Origin: a bacterium ADurb.Bin236
GTDB taxonomy: Bacteria > UBP15 > UBA6099
DNA length: 64,000 bases
Direction: 5' to 3'
NCBI GenBank assembly: GCA_002069885.1
Contig: MWCD01000009.1
Span: 1 to 64,000 of the forward strand
In this document: piece after piece, positions 30,327-39,164 of the stretch
Layout: every line of letters begins with the position of its first letter
How positions within the stretch are numbered: the stretch's first letter is position 1
Made by a program: the position numbers and the translations under genes
The notes under the pieces: model-generated
The model's input: only the letters and a program-made list of their open reading frames with translations
Database searches by the model: none
What the model was told of the DNA's origin: nothing

Positions 30327-30659
30327 TTAGAGATTTAATATTCCGAATTTTTTCGTGATTTCGGCAGAGACGGATTTGCTGATTTTTTCATATGATTGAA
30401 GGAAGTCGATAGCGCGGGGGGTGAGTGAAGCGCCGCCGCCGCCCCGGCCTCCGGTTTGTGTGTCGATAAGTTTAAAGCCTAGGCGTTGTTCGATTTTTCT
30501 TATCTCGCCCCATGCGTGCCGGTAAGAAACGCCGAGGTTTTCGGTGGCGGCGGTGATGGAGCCTGTTTTTTGAATCTCTTTGAGGAGTTTCAGGCGGCCG
30601 TCTCCGAAAACAGGTTGACCGTCTTCTTCAAGCCATATTTTGACGCGAAGTTTCATCAT
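30327..30659 (-). CDS. ModE-type HTH regulator (DNA-binding domain only)
   Basis: 110 aa. Matches the N-terminal winged helix of ModE: LRVKIWLEEDGQPVFGDGRLKLLKEI, ITAATENLGVSYRHAWGEIRKIE (HTH, about residues 33-55) and TGGRGGGGASLTPRAIDFL (wing, about 70-88). The molybdate-binding MOP domains of full ModE are absent, as in many stand-alone members. It may regulate molybdate or tungstate genes, but none is nearby, so the target is unknown. Confidence 0.85.
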   Translation of the reverse strand: MMKLRVKIWLEEDGQPVFGDGRLKLLKEIQKTGSITAATENLGVSYRHAWGEIRKIEQRLGFKLIDTQTGGRGGGGASLTPRAIDFLQSYEKISKSVSAEITKKFGILNL

Positions 30660-30864
30660 TTGTCAGACGTAAGCGCGATTAACAGAAAGATGTATAAAAA
30701 CCGTTGATTGCGCAATCGATTTTAAACCCGACACAAGTCGATTTAAAGAAACCAAAGAAGTCTATTAGACACATATTGAGCCATATCTAGAATGTAAATA
30801 AATCAATTTAAAATAAAAAAACGATAACTGGTGAAACAGAAAAAATCGATAAACAAGGCGATTG

Positions 30865-30912
30865 TTACTTGCCTTTGGGTCTGGGTTTGGGAGCCGGTCG
30901 CCATTCTCTCAT
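30865..30912 (-). CDS. Possible 15-residue peptide with strong ribosome binding site
   Basis: On the minus strand, GGAGGTGG lies 4 bases before an ATG that opens 15 sense codons and a TAA: MREWRPAPKPRPKGK. The peptide is dominated by Pro, Arg and Lys. It sits in an AT-rich gap between the pilin-like gene (82 bp upstream) and the ModE-like gene (205 bp downstream). The strong Shine-Dalgarno in otherwise AT-rich DNA is the main argument. It could be a leader peptide or a small protein; no family is known to me. Confidence 0.35.
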   Translation of the reverse strand: MREWRPAPKPRPKGK

Positions 30913-30993
30913 TTTCCACCTCCACTGATTGTTAATTATATTTTACTCAATTTCATTAAACAGTCAATGACAAAGTGAAAGTCTGTCTATGAG

Positions 30994-31482
30994 TCATTTC
31001 TCGGTCTTTGTCCCAACCAGATCGCTCCGTCGATAAGATTCTCTCGATATTTCTCCGGTGTCAGATTCAAAAAAATAGACAAAGCCGTCTCTGCACCATC
31101 CGGTAAGCTCGTAGGATTCGCCGAAAAAAGTGTTCAGGATGAGTTCGCTTTCGACTTCGGGAGCCCAAAGTTCCTTGTTATAAATCCATCGATCTAACGT
31201 TTGGAAACGGTCGAGGAAGTCGTCGTCGAATTTGTATGGATAGGAGCCGCGCAGTCTGAATTCGACATCCATAGCGTCTTTGACCATTTCGATGGCGCGG
31301 TTGCATTTGACGCTGAGGGTTTGAAGTCTGGCGATTTCCTTGTCTTTAAGCGAGCGGGAGATTTGGTTGGCGGCGATGGCTGCCAAAATGCCAATTATGG
31401 CAGTTGAAATAAGAAGAAGGATTAAAAAAGCTGCGCCGCGTTCCGCTCCGCGAGGTTTGTTTTCAGGTTCGCGTCGACTCAT
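30994..31482 (-). CDS. Prepilin-like protein
   Basis: 162 aa. A basic leader ending ERG is followed by a hydrophobic helix with FLILLLISTAIIGILAAIA (about residues 20-38), the shape of a type IV pilin or pseudopilin N-terminus. The acidic residue normally at position 5 of the mature helix is not present, as in some minor pseudopilins. The globular part (about 40-162) has one Cys pair candidate (CNRAIE and GWCRDG). No prepilin peptidase, ATPase or secretin gene is nearby. It diverges from the efflux operon. Confidence 0.6.
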   Translation of the reverse strand: MSRREPENKPRGAERGAAFLILLLISTAIIGILAAIAANQISRSLKDKEIARLQTLSVKCNRAIEMVKDAMDVEFRLRGSYPYKFDDDFLDRFQTLDRWIYNKELWAPEVESELILNTFFGESYELTGWCRDGFVYFFESDTGEISRESYRRSDLVGTKTEK

Positions 31483-31527
31483 AATAAAATTATATCACAA
31501 CTTGGCGATTACGAATGTGAGGACGCA

Positions 31528-31536
31528 TGTTATAAT
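31528..31536 (+). promoter_or_regulatory. Extended -10 promoter of the efflux operon
   Basis: TGTTATAAT, a TGn extended -10, about 130 bases before the tolC-like start. No good -35 at the normal distance, which fits extended -10 promoters. Confidence 0.45.
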
Positions 31537-31669
31537 AGTCGAAACGACCAACCAAAAAAATATTTGGGAACTTTTTAAGCGTCATCGATATTGTATCGAT
31601 TAGTTTCAATGCCGGGGAGATTGACAAGAGAAACTAAAAGAAGACATCAAAACATCAATGGAGAAGAAA

Positions 31670-33025
31670 ATGATTATAGAAAGAAGAGAATGTGCCGTCA
31701 GCCGAGGGCGATTGGCTGCGGTGGCGGCTGTTGCATTGGCGTGCGCGATATTTGCCGGAGAGGCAGGAGCGGCTGAGTTGCTGACGCTCGAAAGATGCGA
31801 GGCGGAAGCGGCCGCAAACAATCCGGGATTGAAGGCGGCGGAGAAAGGACGCACGGCGGCGGAGTGGCGCCGCGCTGAAGCGAAGAGCGCGAGGCTGCCG
31901 AAGTTTACGTTGAGCGGCTCGGCGGTTTCAACTGACAACCCGACTATATCGTTCATGTCCGTGTTGAATCAGGAGAGGTTTGACCCGGCGATGATGGGGA
32001 GCATAAACGATCCCGGGGCGACGGCGAATTTCAACGCGAGGTTCGGGTTTGAGATTCCGTTGAGCGCCGGAGGAGCAATAAGGCACGGGATACGGGCGGC
32101 GCGGGCGGCGGCCGGGGCGGCTGCGCATAGCGAGGAAGACGCGAGGAGGCGAGCTAGGCGCTCGGCGCGGGCGGCGTATTTCGGGGCGGTTGTTGCGGAG
32201 GAGAAAACGGAGGCTGCTGGCGCGGCGCTAGAGGCGGCGCGGGCGCACGCTGCGCTGGCGGCGAGCATGAGGGACGCGGGCCTGACGGTGGAGTCGGACT
32301 CTTTGAGCGCCGCGGCTCGGCTGGCGGAAATGGAAGAGTTGAAGTTGACCGCTGACAACGAAGCGGCGCTGGCGAAGGCGGAGCTTCTGATGGCGATGGG
32401 GGCGTATCAGGGACGAGAAATCGAAGTTGACCGGAGCGCGCTCGAAAGGGTGGAGTTCGACGGCGCGTTGGAGGAATACATAGAATCCGCCATGAAGAAC
32501 AGGCCGGATTTGAAAGCTATTGAAGAGGCGGTGAAAGCGGCGTCGGAAGCGGAGCGGATAGAGGCCGCCGCCGGCAGGCCGACGGTCGGGGCGGCGGCGC
32601 ACGCGGATGTCGACCGCAGGCGGATCGGAAGCGGGGGCGGGGAGAGTTGGTTTGCGGGAGTGGCGGCGAATTTCAGCGTGTACGACGGAGGCCGCGCCGG
32701 GGCGCGCCGGGCGGCGGCGCGCGCGGAGCGGGAGCGGCTGGAGTGGGCGCTGGAGCAGGCGAGGCAGGCGGCGGAGATGGAGACGCGCCGGGCGTATTAC
32801 GGCGCGAGCGCGGCGAAGAAGAAGATGGACGCGGCGGCGCGGGCGGTCGAACAAGCCGAGGCGGCGGCGCGGATTGTCAACAATAGATACGCGAACGGGC
32901 TGGCCGTCAGCGTGGAAGTTTTATCGGCGGAAGCGGAGCTTACGCGAGCGAAGCTGAGACGTCTGGCGGCGCTGAGCGAGTTCGTCGTCGGCGTGGAGAC
33001 GCTGGCGCTGGCGGCGGGAAAATGA
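31670..33025 (+). CDS. TolC-family outer-membrane efflux protein
   Basis: 451 aa. Signal peptide (about residues 14-35, ending AGA-A) then two outer-membrane efflux repeats with long Ala/Glu-rich coiled-coil helices (for example LEAARAHAALAASMRDAG and AAARAVEQAEAAARIVNNRY). The trimer forms a channel through outer membrane and periplasm. GGAG at 31660-31663 is 6 bases before the ATG at 31670, so that start is chosen over 31658. It is first in the operon with the adaptor and pump genes. Confidence 0.9.
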   Translation: MIIERRECAVSRGRLAAVAAVALACAIFAGEAGAAELLTLERCEAEAAANNPGLKAAEKGRTAAEWRRAEAKSARLPKFTLSGSAVSTDNPTISFMSVLNQERFDPAMMGSINDPGATANFNARFGFEIPLSAGGAIRHGIRAARAAAGAAAHSEEDARRRARRSARAAYFGAVVAEEKTEAAGAALEAARAHAALAASMRDAGLTVESDSLSAAARLAEMEELKLTADNEAALAKAELLMAMGAYQGREIEVDRSALERVEFDGALEEYIESAMKNRPDLKAIEEAVKAASEAERIEAAAGRPTVGAAAHADVDRRRIGSGGGESWFAGVAANFSVYDGGRAGARRAAARAERERLEWALEQARQAAEMETRRAYYGASAAKKKMDAAARAVEQAEAAARIVNNRYANGLAVSVEVLSAEAELTRAKLRRLAALSEFVVGVETLALAAGK

Positions 33026-33083
33026 CGGCGGCCTAGCGCGCGCGGTTGAAAAATTAGGCGACAAAGACTACCGGAGGACGGAA

Positions 33084-34331
33084 ATGAGAAGAGCGGAAAA
33101 GATAAAAGAAGGAATGAAGAGAGCGGCGGGAGCGGTCGCTATTGCGGCGCTGTTGGCGGTCGCGGCGGGCGGGTGTTCCCCGCACAAAAAAGAAGCCGAG
33201 CGCGTCATCGCGCCAGACGCGGCGGCGATAAAGGCGACGGCGGAGCGGGTGATTCTTGAGATGAGGCCGGCGACGGTGGAAGCGACGGGGACGGTGACGT
33301 CCGGCGCGCGGAGCGTCTTGTCCGCAAAAGTGTCCGGGCACGTGAAACGGACGCTGGCAGAGGTCGGCGACAGGGTGGCGAAAGGGAGCCTGTTGGTCGA
33401 GTTGGATTCGAGGGAAATCGAAGCGGCGGCGGAGCAGGCGAGGCAGGGCGTGGAGGCGGCGGAGCAGGGGGCGCTTGAAGCGGACGAGGGGGTGGCGGCG
33501 GCGCGCGCGGGAGTGGACGCGGCGAAGGCGGCGGACGAACTTGCCGCCGCGACGTTCGCCAGATACGAAAAACTTCTGGCGGATAAATCGGTGTCGCGGC
33601 AGGAGTACGAGCAGATGGAGGCTAAGAGGAAGATGGCGGCGGCGGAGCTTGCGCGGGCGAGGAACGGGCTGGCGGGAGCGGAGGCGGGAAAGAGGCGTGC
33701 GGCGGCGATGGTGGAGCAGGCTAGACAGGCGCTGAGGCAGGCCGAGGTGATGCGGGGCCACGCGGCGGTGAAGGCCCCGTTCGCGGGGATTGTGACTGAA
33801 AAGCAAGCGGAGACGGGGCAGTTGGCGGGACCCGGCGCTCCGCTTTACGCGATAGAGGACGACGCGGACTACAGGCTGGAGGCGGCGGTGGAAGAGTCGA
33901 TGTTCAGCCGGGTGTCTGTCGGCGACGAGGCGCAGATCGAACTGGACGCGATGGCCGGCAAGACGTTCTCGGGCCGCGTGATTGAGATATCGCCGACGGT
34001 GGACCCGGCGACAAGAAAATTCATAGTGAAGATAAAGCTGCCCGGAGAGTCGATGGCAAGGAGCGGGATGTACGGCCGGGCGAGGTTTTCCCTCGGCGAA
34101 GAGGAGACGTTGACGGCTCCCGCCGGGGCGATGGTGAAGAGGGGGCAGATGGAGGGAGCGTTTGTGGCGGGGGCGGACGGGCGCGCTTATTTCAGGGTGG
34201 CGAAAGTCGGCAGACGGCACGCCGACGGCAGGGTCGAGATTCTGTCGGGGCTTTCCGACGGCGACGCGGTTATCACTTCCGGAACGGACAGGTTGCGCGA
34301 CGGAATGAAAGTGGAGATTGAACAGCGATGA
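33084..34331 (+). CDS. RND efflux periplasmic adaptor (membrane fusion) lipoprotein
   Basis: 415 aa. A lipobox (LAVAAGGC, Cys at about residue 31) marks it as an inner-membrane lipoprotein. Then come a barrel-sandwich half (SGARSVLSAKVSGHVKRTLAEVGDRVAKGSLLVELD), a long coiled-coil hairpin (about 115-230), the second lipoyl half (VKAPFAGIVTEKQAETGQLAGPG) and the beta-barrel and membrane-proximal domains. It links the RND pump to the TolC-like channel. GGAGG precedes the ATG. The stop overlaps the pump start by 4 bases. Confidence 0.92.
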   Translation: MRRAEKIKEGMKRAAGAVAIAALLAVAAGGCSPHKKEAERVIAPDAAAIKATAERVILEMRPATVEATGTVTSGARSVLSAKVSGHVKRTLAEVGDRVAKGSLLVELDSREIEAAAEQARQGVEAAEQGALEADEGVAAARAGVDAAKAADELAAATFARYEKLLADKSVSRQEYEQMEAKRKMAAAELARARNGLAGAEAGKRRAAAMVEQARQALRQAEVMRGHAAVKAPFAGIVTEKQAETGQLAGPGAPLYAIEDDADYRLEAAVEESMFSRVSVGDEAQIELDAMAGKTFSGRVIEISPTVDPATRKFIVKIKLPGESMARSGMYGRARFSLGEEETLTAPAGAMVKRGQMEGAFVAGADGRAYFRVAKVGRRHADGRVEILSGLSDGDAVITSGTDRLRDGMKVEIEQR

Positions 34332-37300
34332 TGAGAATAGGCCCCGCGGGGCGCATCGGACAATTTTTTATCAACTCGAAACTTACGCCCATCATAGTGG
34401 TCGTGATGATAGTCCTCGGCGTTCAGGCGATTATGAAGACGCCGCGCGAGGAGGAGCCGCAGATAACGGTTCCGTTTGCGGACGTGATAACGGCGATGCC
34501 GGGAGCGAGCGCGGCGGAGGTGGAGAAGCGCGTCGCCATGCCGTTGGAAAAGCTCATGTGGGAGATATCCGGCGTCGAGTACGTGTACTCGATGTCTCGT
34601 CCGGGGCTGAGCGTGGTCAGCGTCAGATTCTACGTCGGGGAGAACGAGGAAGACAGCTTCGTGAAGCTGTACAACAAGGTGATGGGGAACCTCGACAAGA
34701 TGCCGCCGGGCGCGTCGCAGCCGATGGTGAAGACGAAGTCGATAGACGATGTGGCGGCGTTGACGCTGACGATGTGGAGCGAGAAGAGGGACTGGGGGGA
34801 ACTGAGGCGTCTTGCGGGGCAGTTGGCCGACGAGATAAAGAAAGTGGAGAAGGTGTCCGAGATCGAGATAGCGGGAGGAAGGAAGCGGCAGATAAACGTG
34901 AGGCCGGACGTCGGCAAGATGGCGGCCAGAGGGGTGACGCTGACCGGGCTGGCCGGGGCGCTGCAGCAGGCGAGCGTCAAGCTTCCGGCAGGAACGTTTG
35001 ATAGCGGCAACGCGGAAATAATAGTCGAGAGCGGCGAATTTCTAGACAGCGCGGAGGCGGTCGGGGCGGTGGTCGTGGGGGCCGCCGCAGGAAGGCCGGT
35101 TTACGTTTCGGATGTGGCGGACATTGAGGACGGCGTTGACGAGGCGACGGACTACGTGTTGATGGGGGCGGGGCCGGCGGCGGCGCAGAAGGGCATCGCC
35201 ATCGAATCCGGCGAGCCTGTCCCGGCGGTGACGATAGCGGTCTCCAAGCGGAAGGGCGCGGACGCCGCGCGGCTGGTTGGCGCGGTGATGGCGCGCGTCG
35301 AGGCTGTCAGAAGCGGCTTCATGCCGTCGGACGTGAATGTGACCGTCACGCGCAACTACGGCGCGACCGCGCACGAAAAAGTGAACGAGCTTATCAAGCA
35401 TCTGGCCGGAGCGATAATAGCCGTCACCGTCGTGGTGCTGCTGTCCATGGGCTGGCGCGCCGCGCTCGTTATCATGCTTTCCGTTCCGATAACTTTCTCG
35501 CTGACTCTTTTCATCTATTACATGTACGGCTACACGCTCAACAGGATAACTCTGTTCGCGTTGGTTTTCGTGACGGGGATAGTTATAGACGACTCGATAA
35601 TAGTGGTGGAAAACATACACAGGCATTTCAAGATGAGGAAGCTGCCTCCGTTGCAGGCGGCGATAACGGCCGTCAACGAGGTGGGGAACCCGACGATACT
35701 TGCGACGCTGACGGTGATAGCGTCGGTGTTTCCGATGTATTTCGTGACGGGGCTGATGGGGCCGTACATGAGGCCGATGCCGGTGGGGGCGTCGCTGGCG
35801 ATGACGATATCGCTGCTGGTGGCGTTCATAGCGGCTCCGTACTTGGCGTTCAGGTTGCTGAAACGGGAGGACGCTGGCGGGGAGGACGAATACGACGTCC
35901 GGCGGACGATGACGTTCAAGGCGTACGCGTCGATCATGGAGCCGATGATAGAGAGCCCGAGGAAGAGGTGGATATTCATAGGGGCGGTGGGGGCGCTGCT
36001 GGCCGGGTCGGTTTCGCTGCTCGGTTTCAGGGCGGTTCAGGTGAAGATGTTGCCGTATGACAATAAGAGCGAGTTTCAGATAGTTCTGGACATGCCGGAA
36101 GGGGCGACGCTGGAAAGCTCGCTGGCGGCCGCCAAGGACGTTGCGGCGACGCTCGACAACCTGCCGGAGGCGACGGACTACCAGATATACGCGGGCCGGG
36201 GAGCGCCGATAAATTTCAACGGGCTGGTGAGGCAGTACTACATGAGGCGCGGCTCGAACGTGGCGGACATACAGGTGAACCTGCTGGACAAGCATGATAG
36301 GAAAGCGAGCAGCCACGACGTGGCGAAGCGGGCGCGGGGGCCGGCGGAGGCTGCGGCGGCCAAGCACGGCGCGAGGGTGAAAATCTCCGAGGTCCCGCCG
36401 GGGCCTCCTGTGATGGCGACTCTGGTGGCCGAGGTGTACGGCCCGGACGACGCGGGGCGCAGGGATTTGGCCGCGAGAGTATTGTCGGTTTTCGACGACA
36501 CCGACGGAGTGGTGGACGCGGACGCGATGACGGAGGCGGACGCGCCAAAGCTGTCGTTCGACATAGACAAGAGGAAGGCGGCGCTCACCGGGGTGTCGCC
36601 CGCGCAGGCGGCGGAGACGATAGGAATGGCGGTCGGGGGCGCTGATGTGGCGCTGGCGCACAGCCCGGACGACTACGAGCCGGCGATGGTGAACGTGAGG
36701 TTGAGGCCGGAGGAAAGGTCGGGAGCGGCGCGGCTGATGAGCCTCAAAGTCGCCTCCGCGTCCGGCGCGATGGTCCCTCTGTCCGAACTTGCCACGGCGC
36801 GCGACGGCGTCGAGGACAAAACGATTTTCAGGAAAAACCTCAAACGGGTCGAATATGTGACGGGAGACGTGGCGGGCACATACGAAAGCCCGGTTTACGC
36901 AATGCTGGACATGGGCCGGAAGATATCGGCGCTTGAGATGCCGGAAGGCTACAGCGTGACGCAGCATTACTCGACGCAGCCGCCGTTCGAGAGCGATTTC
37001 GGGATAAAGTGGGACGGCGAATGGCAGATCACTTACGAAGTTTTCCGGGACTTGGGGATAGCTTTCGCGGCGGTCCTCTTGTTGATATACGTGTTGATAG
37101 TCGCGTGGTTCCAGTCGTTCATCAGGCCGATGGTGATGATGACGGCGATACCGCTGACGCTAATCGGGATACTGCCGGGGCACTGGGCGCTCGGAGCGTT
37201 TTTCACGGCGACGTCGATGATAGGATTCATAGCGCTCGCCGGAATAATAGTAAGGAATTCCATACTGCTGATAGATTTCGCGAAGATGAGGACGGACGAA

Positions 37301-37585
37301 GGGATGCCGCTGAAGGAAGCTGTGCTGGAGAGCGGGGCGGTGAGGCTGCGCCCGATAGTCCTTACCGCCGGAACGGTGGTGGTGGGGGCGGTTCCGATAT
37401 ACCTCGACCCGATATTTCAGGGGCTGGCGGTGTCCCTGATGACAGGCGCGTTGGCTTCCACCGCGCTGGCCTTGGTTCTCGTTCCCCTGTTGTACTACAT
37501 GATAGAAAGCGCGGGCGGGAAGCACAAAGCCGCGGATGCGTTCGAAGACACGCCCGCCCCGGACAAGGAGGATTCGCCGTCGTGA
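34328..37585 (+). CDS. RND-family efflux permease
   Basis: 1085 aa. Twelve-helix proton-driven pump with two large periplasmic loops (about 40-345 and 570-890). TPREEEPQITVP at the N-terminus and GIVIDDSIIVVENIHRH (about 418-434), with the proton-relay Asp pair, define the superfamily. DFAKMRTDEGMPLKEAVLESG and PLLYYMIE mark the C-terminal half. The PxEEEPQI/YVYSMSRPG pattern is typical of HAE-1-like pumps of unknown substrate in environmental bacteria; the PII-like partner gene downstream is more often seen with metal pumps. Substrate is therefore unresolved. It overlaps both neighbours. Confidence 0.94.
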   Translation: MMRIGPAGRIGQFFINSKLTPIIVVVMIVLGVQAIMKTPREEEPQITVPFADVITAMPGASAAEVEKRVAMPLEKLMWEISGVEYVYSMSRPGLSVVSVRFYVGENEEDSFVKLYNKVMGNLDKMPPGASQPMVKTKSIDDVAALTLTMWSEKRDWGELRRLAGQLADEIKKVEKVSEIEIAGGRKRQINVRPDVGKMAARGVTLTGLAGALQQASVKLPAGTFDSGNAEIIVESGEFLDSAEAVGAVVVGAAAGRPVYVSDVADIEDGVDEATDYVLMGAGPAAAQKGIAIESGEPVPAVTIAVSKRKGADAARLVGAVMARVEAVRSGFMPSDVNVTVTRNYGATAHEKVNELIKHLAGAIIAVTVVVLLSMGWRAALVIMLSVPITFSLTLFIYYMYGYTLNRITLFALVFVTGIVIDDSIIVVENIHRHFKMRKLPPLQAAITAVNEVGNPTILATLTVIASVFPMYFVTGLMGPYMRPMPVGASLAMTISLLVAFIAAPYLAFRLLKREDAGGEDEYDVRRTMTFKAYASIMEPMIESPRKRWIFIGAVGALLAGSVSLLGFRAVQVKMLPYDNKSEFQIVLDMPEGATLESSLAAAKDVAATLDNLPEATDYQIYAGRGAPINFNGLVRQYYMRRGSNVADIQVNLLDKHDRKASSHDVAKRARGPAEAAAAKHGARVKISEVPPGPPVMATLVAEVYGPDDAGRRDLAARVLSVFDDTDGVVDADAMTEADAPKLSFDIDKRKAALTGVSPAQAAETIGMAVGGADVALAHSPDDYEPAMVNVRLRPEERSGAARLMSLKVASASGAMVPLSELATARDGVEDKTIFRKNLKRVEYVTGDVAGTYESPVYAMLDMGRKISALEMPEGYSVTQHYSTQPPFESDFGIKWDGEWQITYEVFRDLGIAFAAVLLLIYVLIVAWFQSFIRPMVMMTAIPLTLIGILPGHWALGAFFTATSMIGFIALAGIIVRNSILLIDFAKMRTDEGMPLKEAVLESGAVRLRPIVLTAGTVVVGAVPIYLDPIFQGLAVSLMTGALASTALALVLVPLLYYMIESAGGKHKAADAFEDTPAPDKEDSPS

Positions 37586-37872
37586 TTAAACAACTGACGA
37601 TTATTTGCAGCTCCGAACTGTCGGAAGTGGTCGGAAAGGTTTTGACCAAGTCGGGAGCGCCGGGCTTCGCCAGATTCGACGGAACAGGCACGAACATTCT
37701 GGAAAAATCATCGCTGTACAGAGACCTCACATGGCCGTCATGCGTGTACATCGTCCCGGCGGAGGAGGAGAAGTTGCGTTGGATAATAGACAAGCTTAAA
37801 GCGCACGCGGGGAAATGCTCCGCGGAGCCGTGCCTCAAAATGATTCTGACCCCGGTGGAGGAGTTTTATTAA
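37582..37872 (+). CDS. PII-like (DUF3240-type) protein of the efflux operon
   Basis: 96 aa. Starts at GTG inside the pump stop (GTGA overlap). Sequence IKQLTIICSSELSEVVGKVLTKSGAPGFARFDGTGTN followed by YIVPAEEEKLRWIIDKLK has the ferredoxin-like PII layout, matching small proteins found downstream of RND pumps. Two Cys near the C-terminus (GKCSAEPC) could bind metal or be redox active. I infer a sensor or allosteric regulator of the pump; the DUF3240 assignment is from memory of operon context and fold. Confidence 0.7.
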   Translation: MIKQLTIICSSELSEVVGKVLTKSGAPGFARFDGTGTNILEKSSLYRDLTWPSCVYIVPAEEEKLRWIIDKLKAHAGKCSAEPCLKMILTPVEEFY

Positions 37873-37897
37873 CCCGAATCCACCATTAGGATTCGGG
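37873..37897 (+). terminator. Hairpin at the end of the efflux operon
   Basis: CCCGAATCC (37873-37881) pairs perfectly with GGATTCGGG (37889-37897) over a 7-base loop, immediately after the stop codon. There is no T tract, so termination is only likely. Confidence 0.5.
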
Positions 37898-37906
37898 ATA
37901 AATGCG

Positions 37907-38066
37907 ACAGTGGGGCTGTTGAAAAAGTCATATTCTTTCGGGCGCCACCCCCAAACTTGCTTTGGGGGTGTTGAATATGTATGTAAACATGCGCGAAAGT
38001 TTTAAATCTTATGCCTTCTCCAACACTCAAATCCATACTCTGTTGCTTTTTCAAAAGCCCCACTGT
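37907..38066. mobile_element. 160-bp MITE-like element with 21-bp inverted ends
   Basis: ACAGTGGGGCTGTTGAAAAAG (37907-37927) and the reverse complement of 38046-38066 match at 20 of 21 positions. Inside is a second hairpin (CACCCCCAAA/TTTGGGGGTG, about 37947-37970). No ORF. The flanks carry CCCTATTTCCC-like motifs that recur near 39.45 and 39.82 kb, so several related pieces are scattered here. Confidence 0.6.
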
Positions 38067-38492
38067 CCCCTGTTTCCCCTATTTCCCTACGCTAATAACG
38101 CGCGCGCATTCTGCGCGCTTTGGAGCGCGGCAATTCATTGCCGCTTTGCTGTTCCGGGAATTCATTCCCTTCTCTTCTCCCCTCCCAGAAAACTTTCCCA
38201 TTGTGCCTTCGTGACTCCGTGGTTCATATTCTTTTACTATTTATACTTGTCTCCGCGTTGGCAGATAACATCCATCATTTCCGTCTTCCCCCCTAACCAT
38301 GCCCCGCCACTCCACCACACACAACACAACAATCTATCCGCAATTGGCGCCCCGTTGCCAAATCGCCCTCTTTCGTTCATAATAACAACATAACCGATAA
38401 GCGAGTGAATGACGGAGTTTTCGTGCAAGATCATGGAAGACATGTGGTTCAAGCAAGCCGATCTTGAAAGAAGATTAAGAGACATAGGTGGT
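38067..38492. other. Repeat-rich intergenic region without a gene
   Basis: Contains short palindromes (GCGCGCATTCTGCGCGC, GCGGCAATTCATTGCCGC) and C/T-rich tracts. From about 38455 it runs into the direct repeat. No convincing gene was found. Confidence 0.45.
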
Positions 38493-38550
38493 AACAAGAA
38501 TGACTAGGTCAGCGGGAAAACAAATATGTGTCAATAGTCTCGGCCTGACC
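38493..38550. repeat. 58-bp direct repeat, copy 1
   Basis: Matches 39356-39413 at 56 of 58 bases, and similarity continues more weakly leftward to about 38455 (GCCGAT, TTGAAAG). It lies 146 bases before the gene at 38697. The sequence reads as an open frame in both copies, so it may be the remnant of a coding sequence such as a transposase tail, but I recognise no family. Confidence 0.75.
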
Positions 38551-38696
38551 CCAATATCTGTCATGTGGCGCGATTGGCGCCGCACACGCTTTTTCGGAAG
38601 GAACTGGCAATCGCGCATTAGCATACGGCGGACAGTATGCAATAACAACTTGCATGGAATTAATGTCATAATACTGTGAATAAGGACGTTTCATAT

Positions 38697-39164
38697 ATGA
38701 AAATGAAATCATTTATTCTGTTGCTCTTTTTTGCGATTACTTTGATCATTATGTTGTGTTATTACGAAACACAAAAAAAACATAAACTTTTAGAAAAAAG
38801 ACTGATAACATACCACAATATGATGATATCAGCGCTAAAGGATGAGCTTTCGCCAGACGAGTATGTCGTATTTGTTTCACATCTTTATAATACAGATATC
38901 AATGATATTGATCCGATCAAAGTTAAGAACGGCTTTGATAAGGTTGTCAATAAAAGCGCATTTGCCAATTCATACAAAAATATTGACACTGTTTTTGACA
39001 GAAATGATTTCGATATTGATATGAATAATAACACCGCAACAGTAGCAATACGCAACCTTTCAATAACAGAATTCTGGATATTTGATAATGGCAATTGGTA
39101 TCTGGATTTATCCAAGTCAAAATTTGGCATAAAAGAACTGGAACCCATAGTAATAGGTAACTAG
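38697..39164 (+). CDS. Small membrane-anchored protein of unknown function (AT-rich island)
   Basis: 155 aa. One N-terminal membrane helix (SFILLLFFAITLIIMLCYY, about 4-22), a charged helix, then a globular C-terminal part ending in an antiparallel-looking FWIFDNGNWYLDLSKSKF (about 127-144), reminiscent of an NTF2/cystatin-like sheet. AAGGA lies 10 bases before this ATG; the GTG at 38676 is less likely. Base composition is far more AT-rich than the core, with frequent AAT/ATA codons, suggesting transfer. It is flanked by the two 58-bp repeats. Same layout as the protein at 39953. Confidence 0.6.
   Translation: MKMKSFILLLFFAITLIIMLCYYETQKKHKLLEKRLITYHNMMISALKDELSPDEYVVFVSHLYNTDINDIDPIKVKNGFDKVVNKSAFANSYKNIDTVFDRNDFDIDMNNNTATVAIRNLSITEFWIFDNGNWYLDLSKSKFGIKELEPIVIGN

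Noticed and set aside
33054-34220. 388-codon minus-strand ORF opposite the adaptor gene
   Set aside because: His/Arg-rich shadow of the membrane fusion protein.
35042-36967. Long minus-strand ORF (641 codons) opposite the RND pump
   Set aside because: High GC makes long antisense frames common. The protein is a low-complexity His/Arg run and the plus strand clearly encodes the pump.
38488-38679. Short ORF running through the 58-bp repeat
   Set aside because: Codons lie mainly in repeat sequence, no ribosome site, and copy 2 does not keep the same downstream frame.
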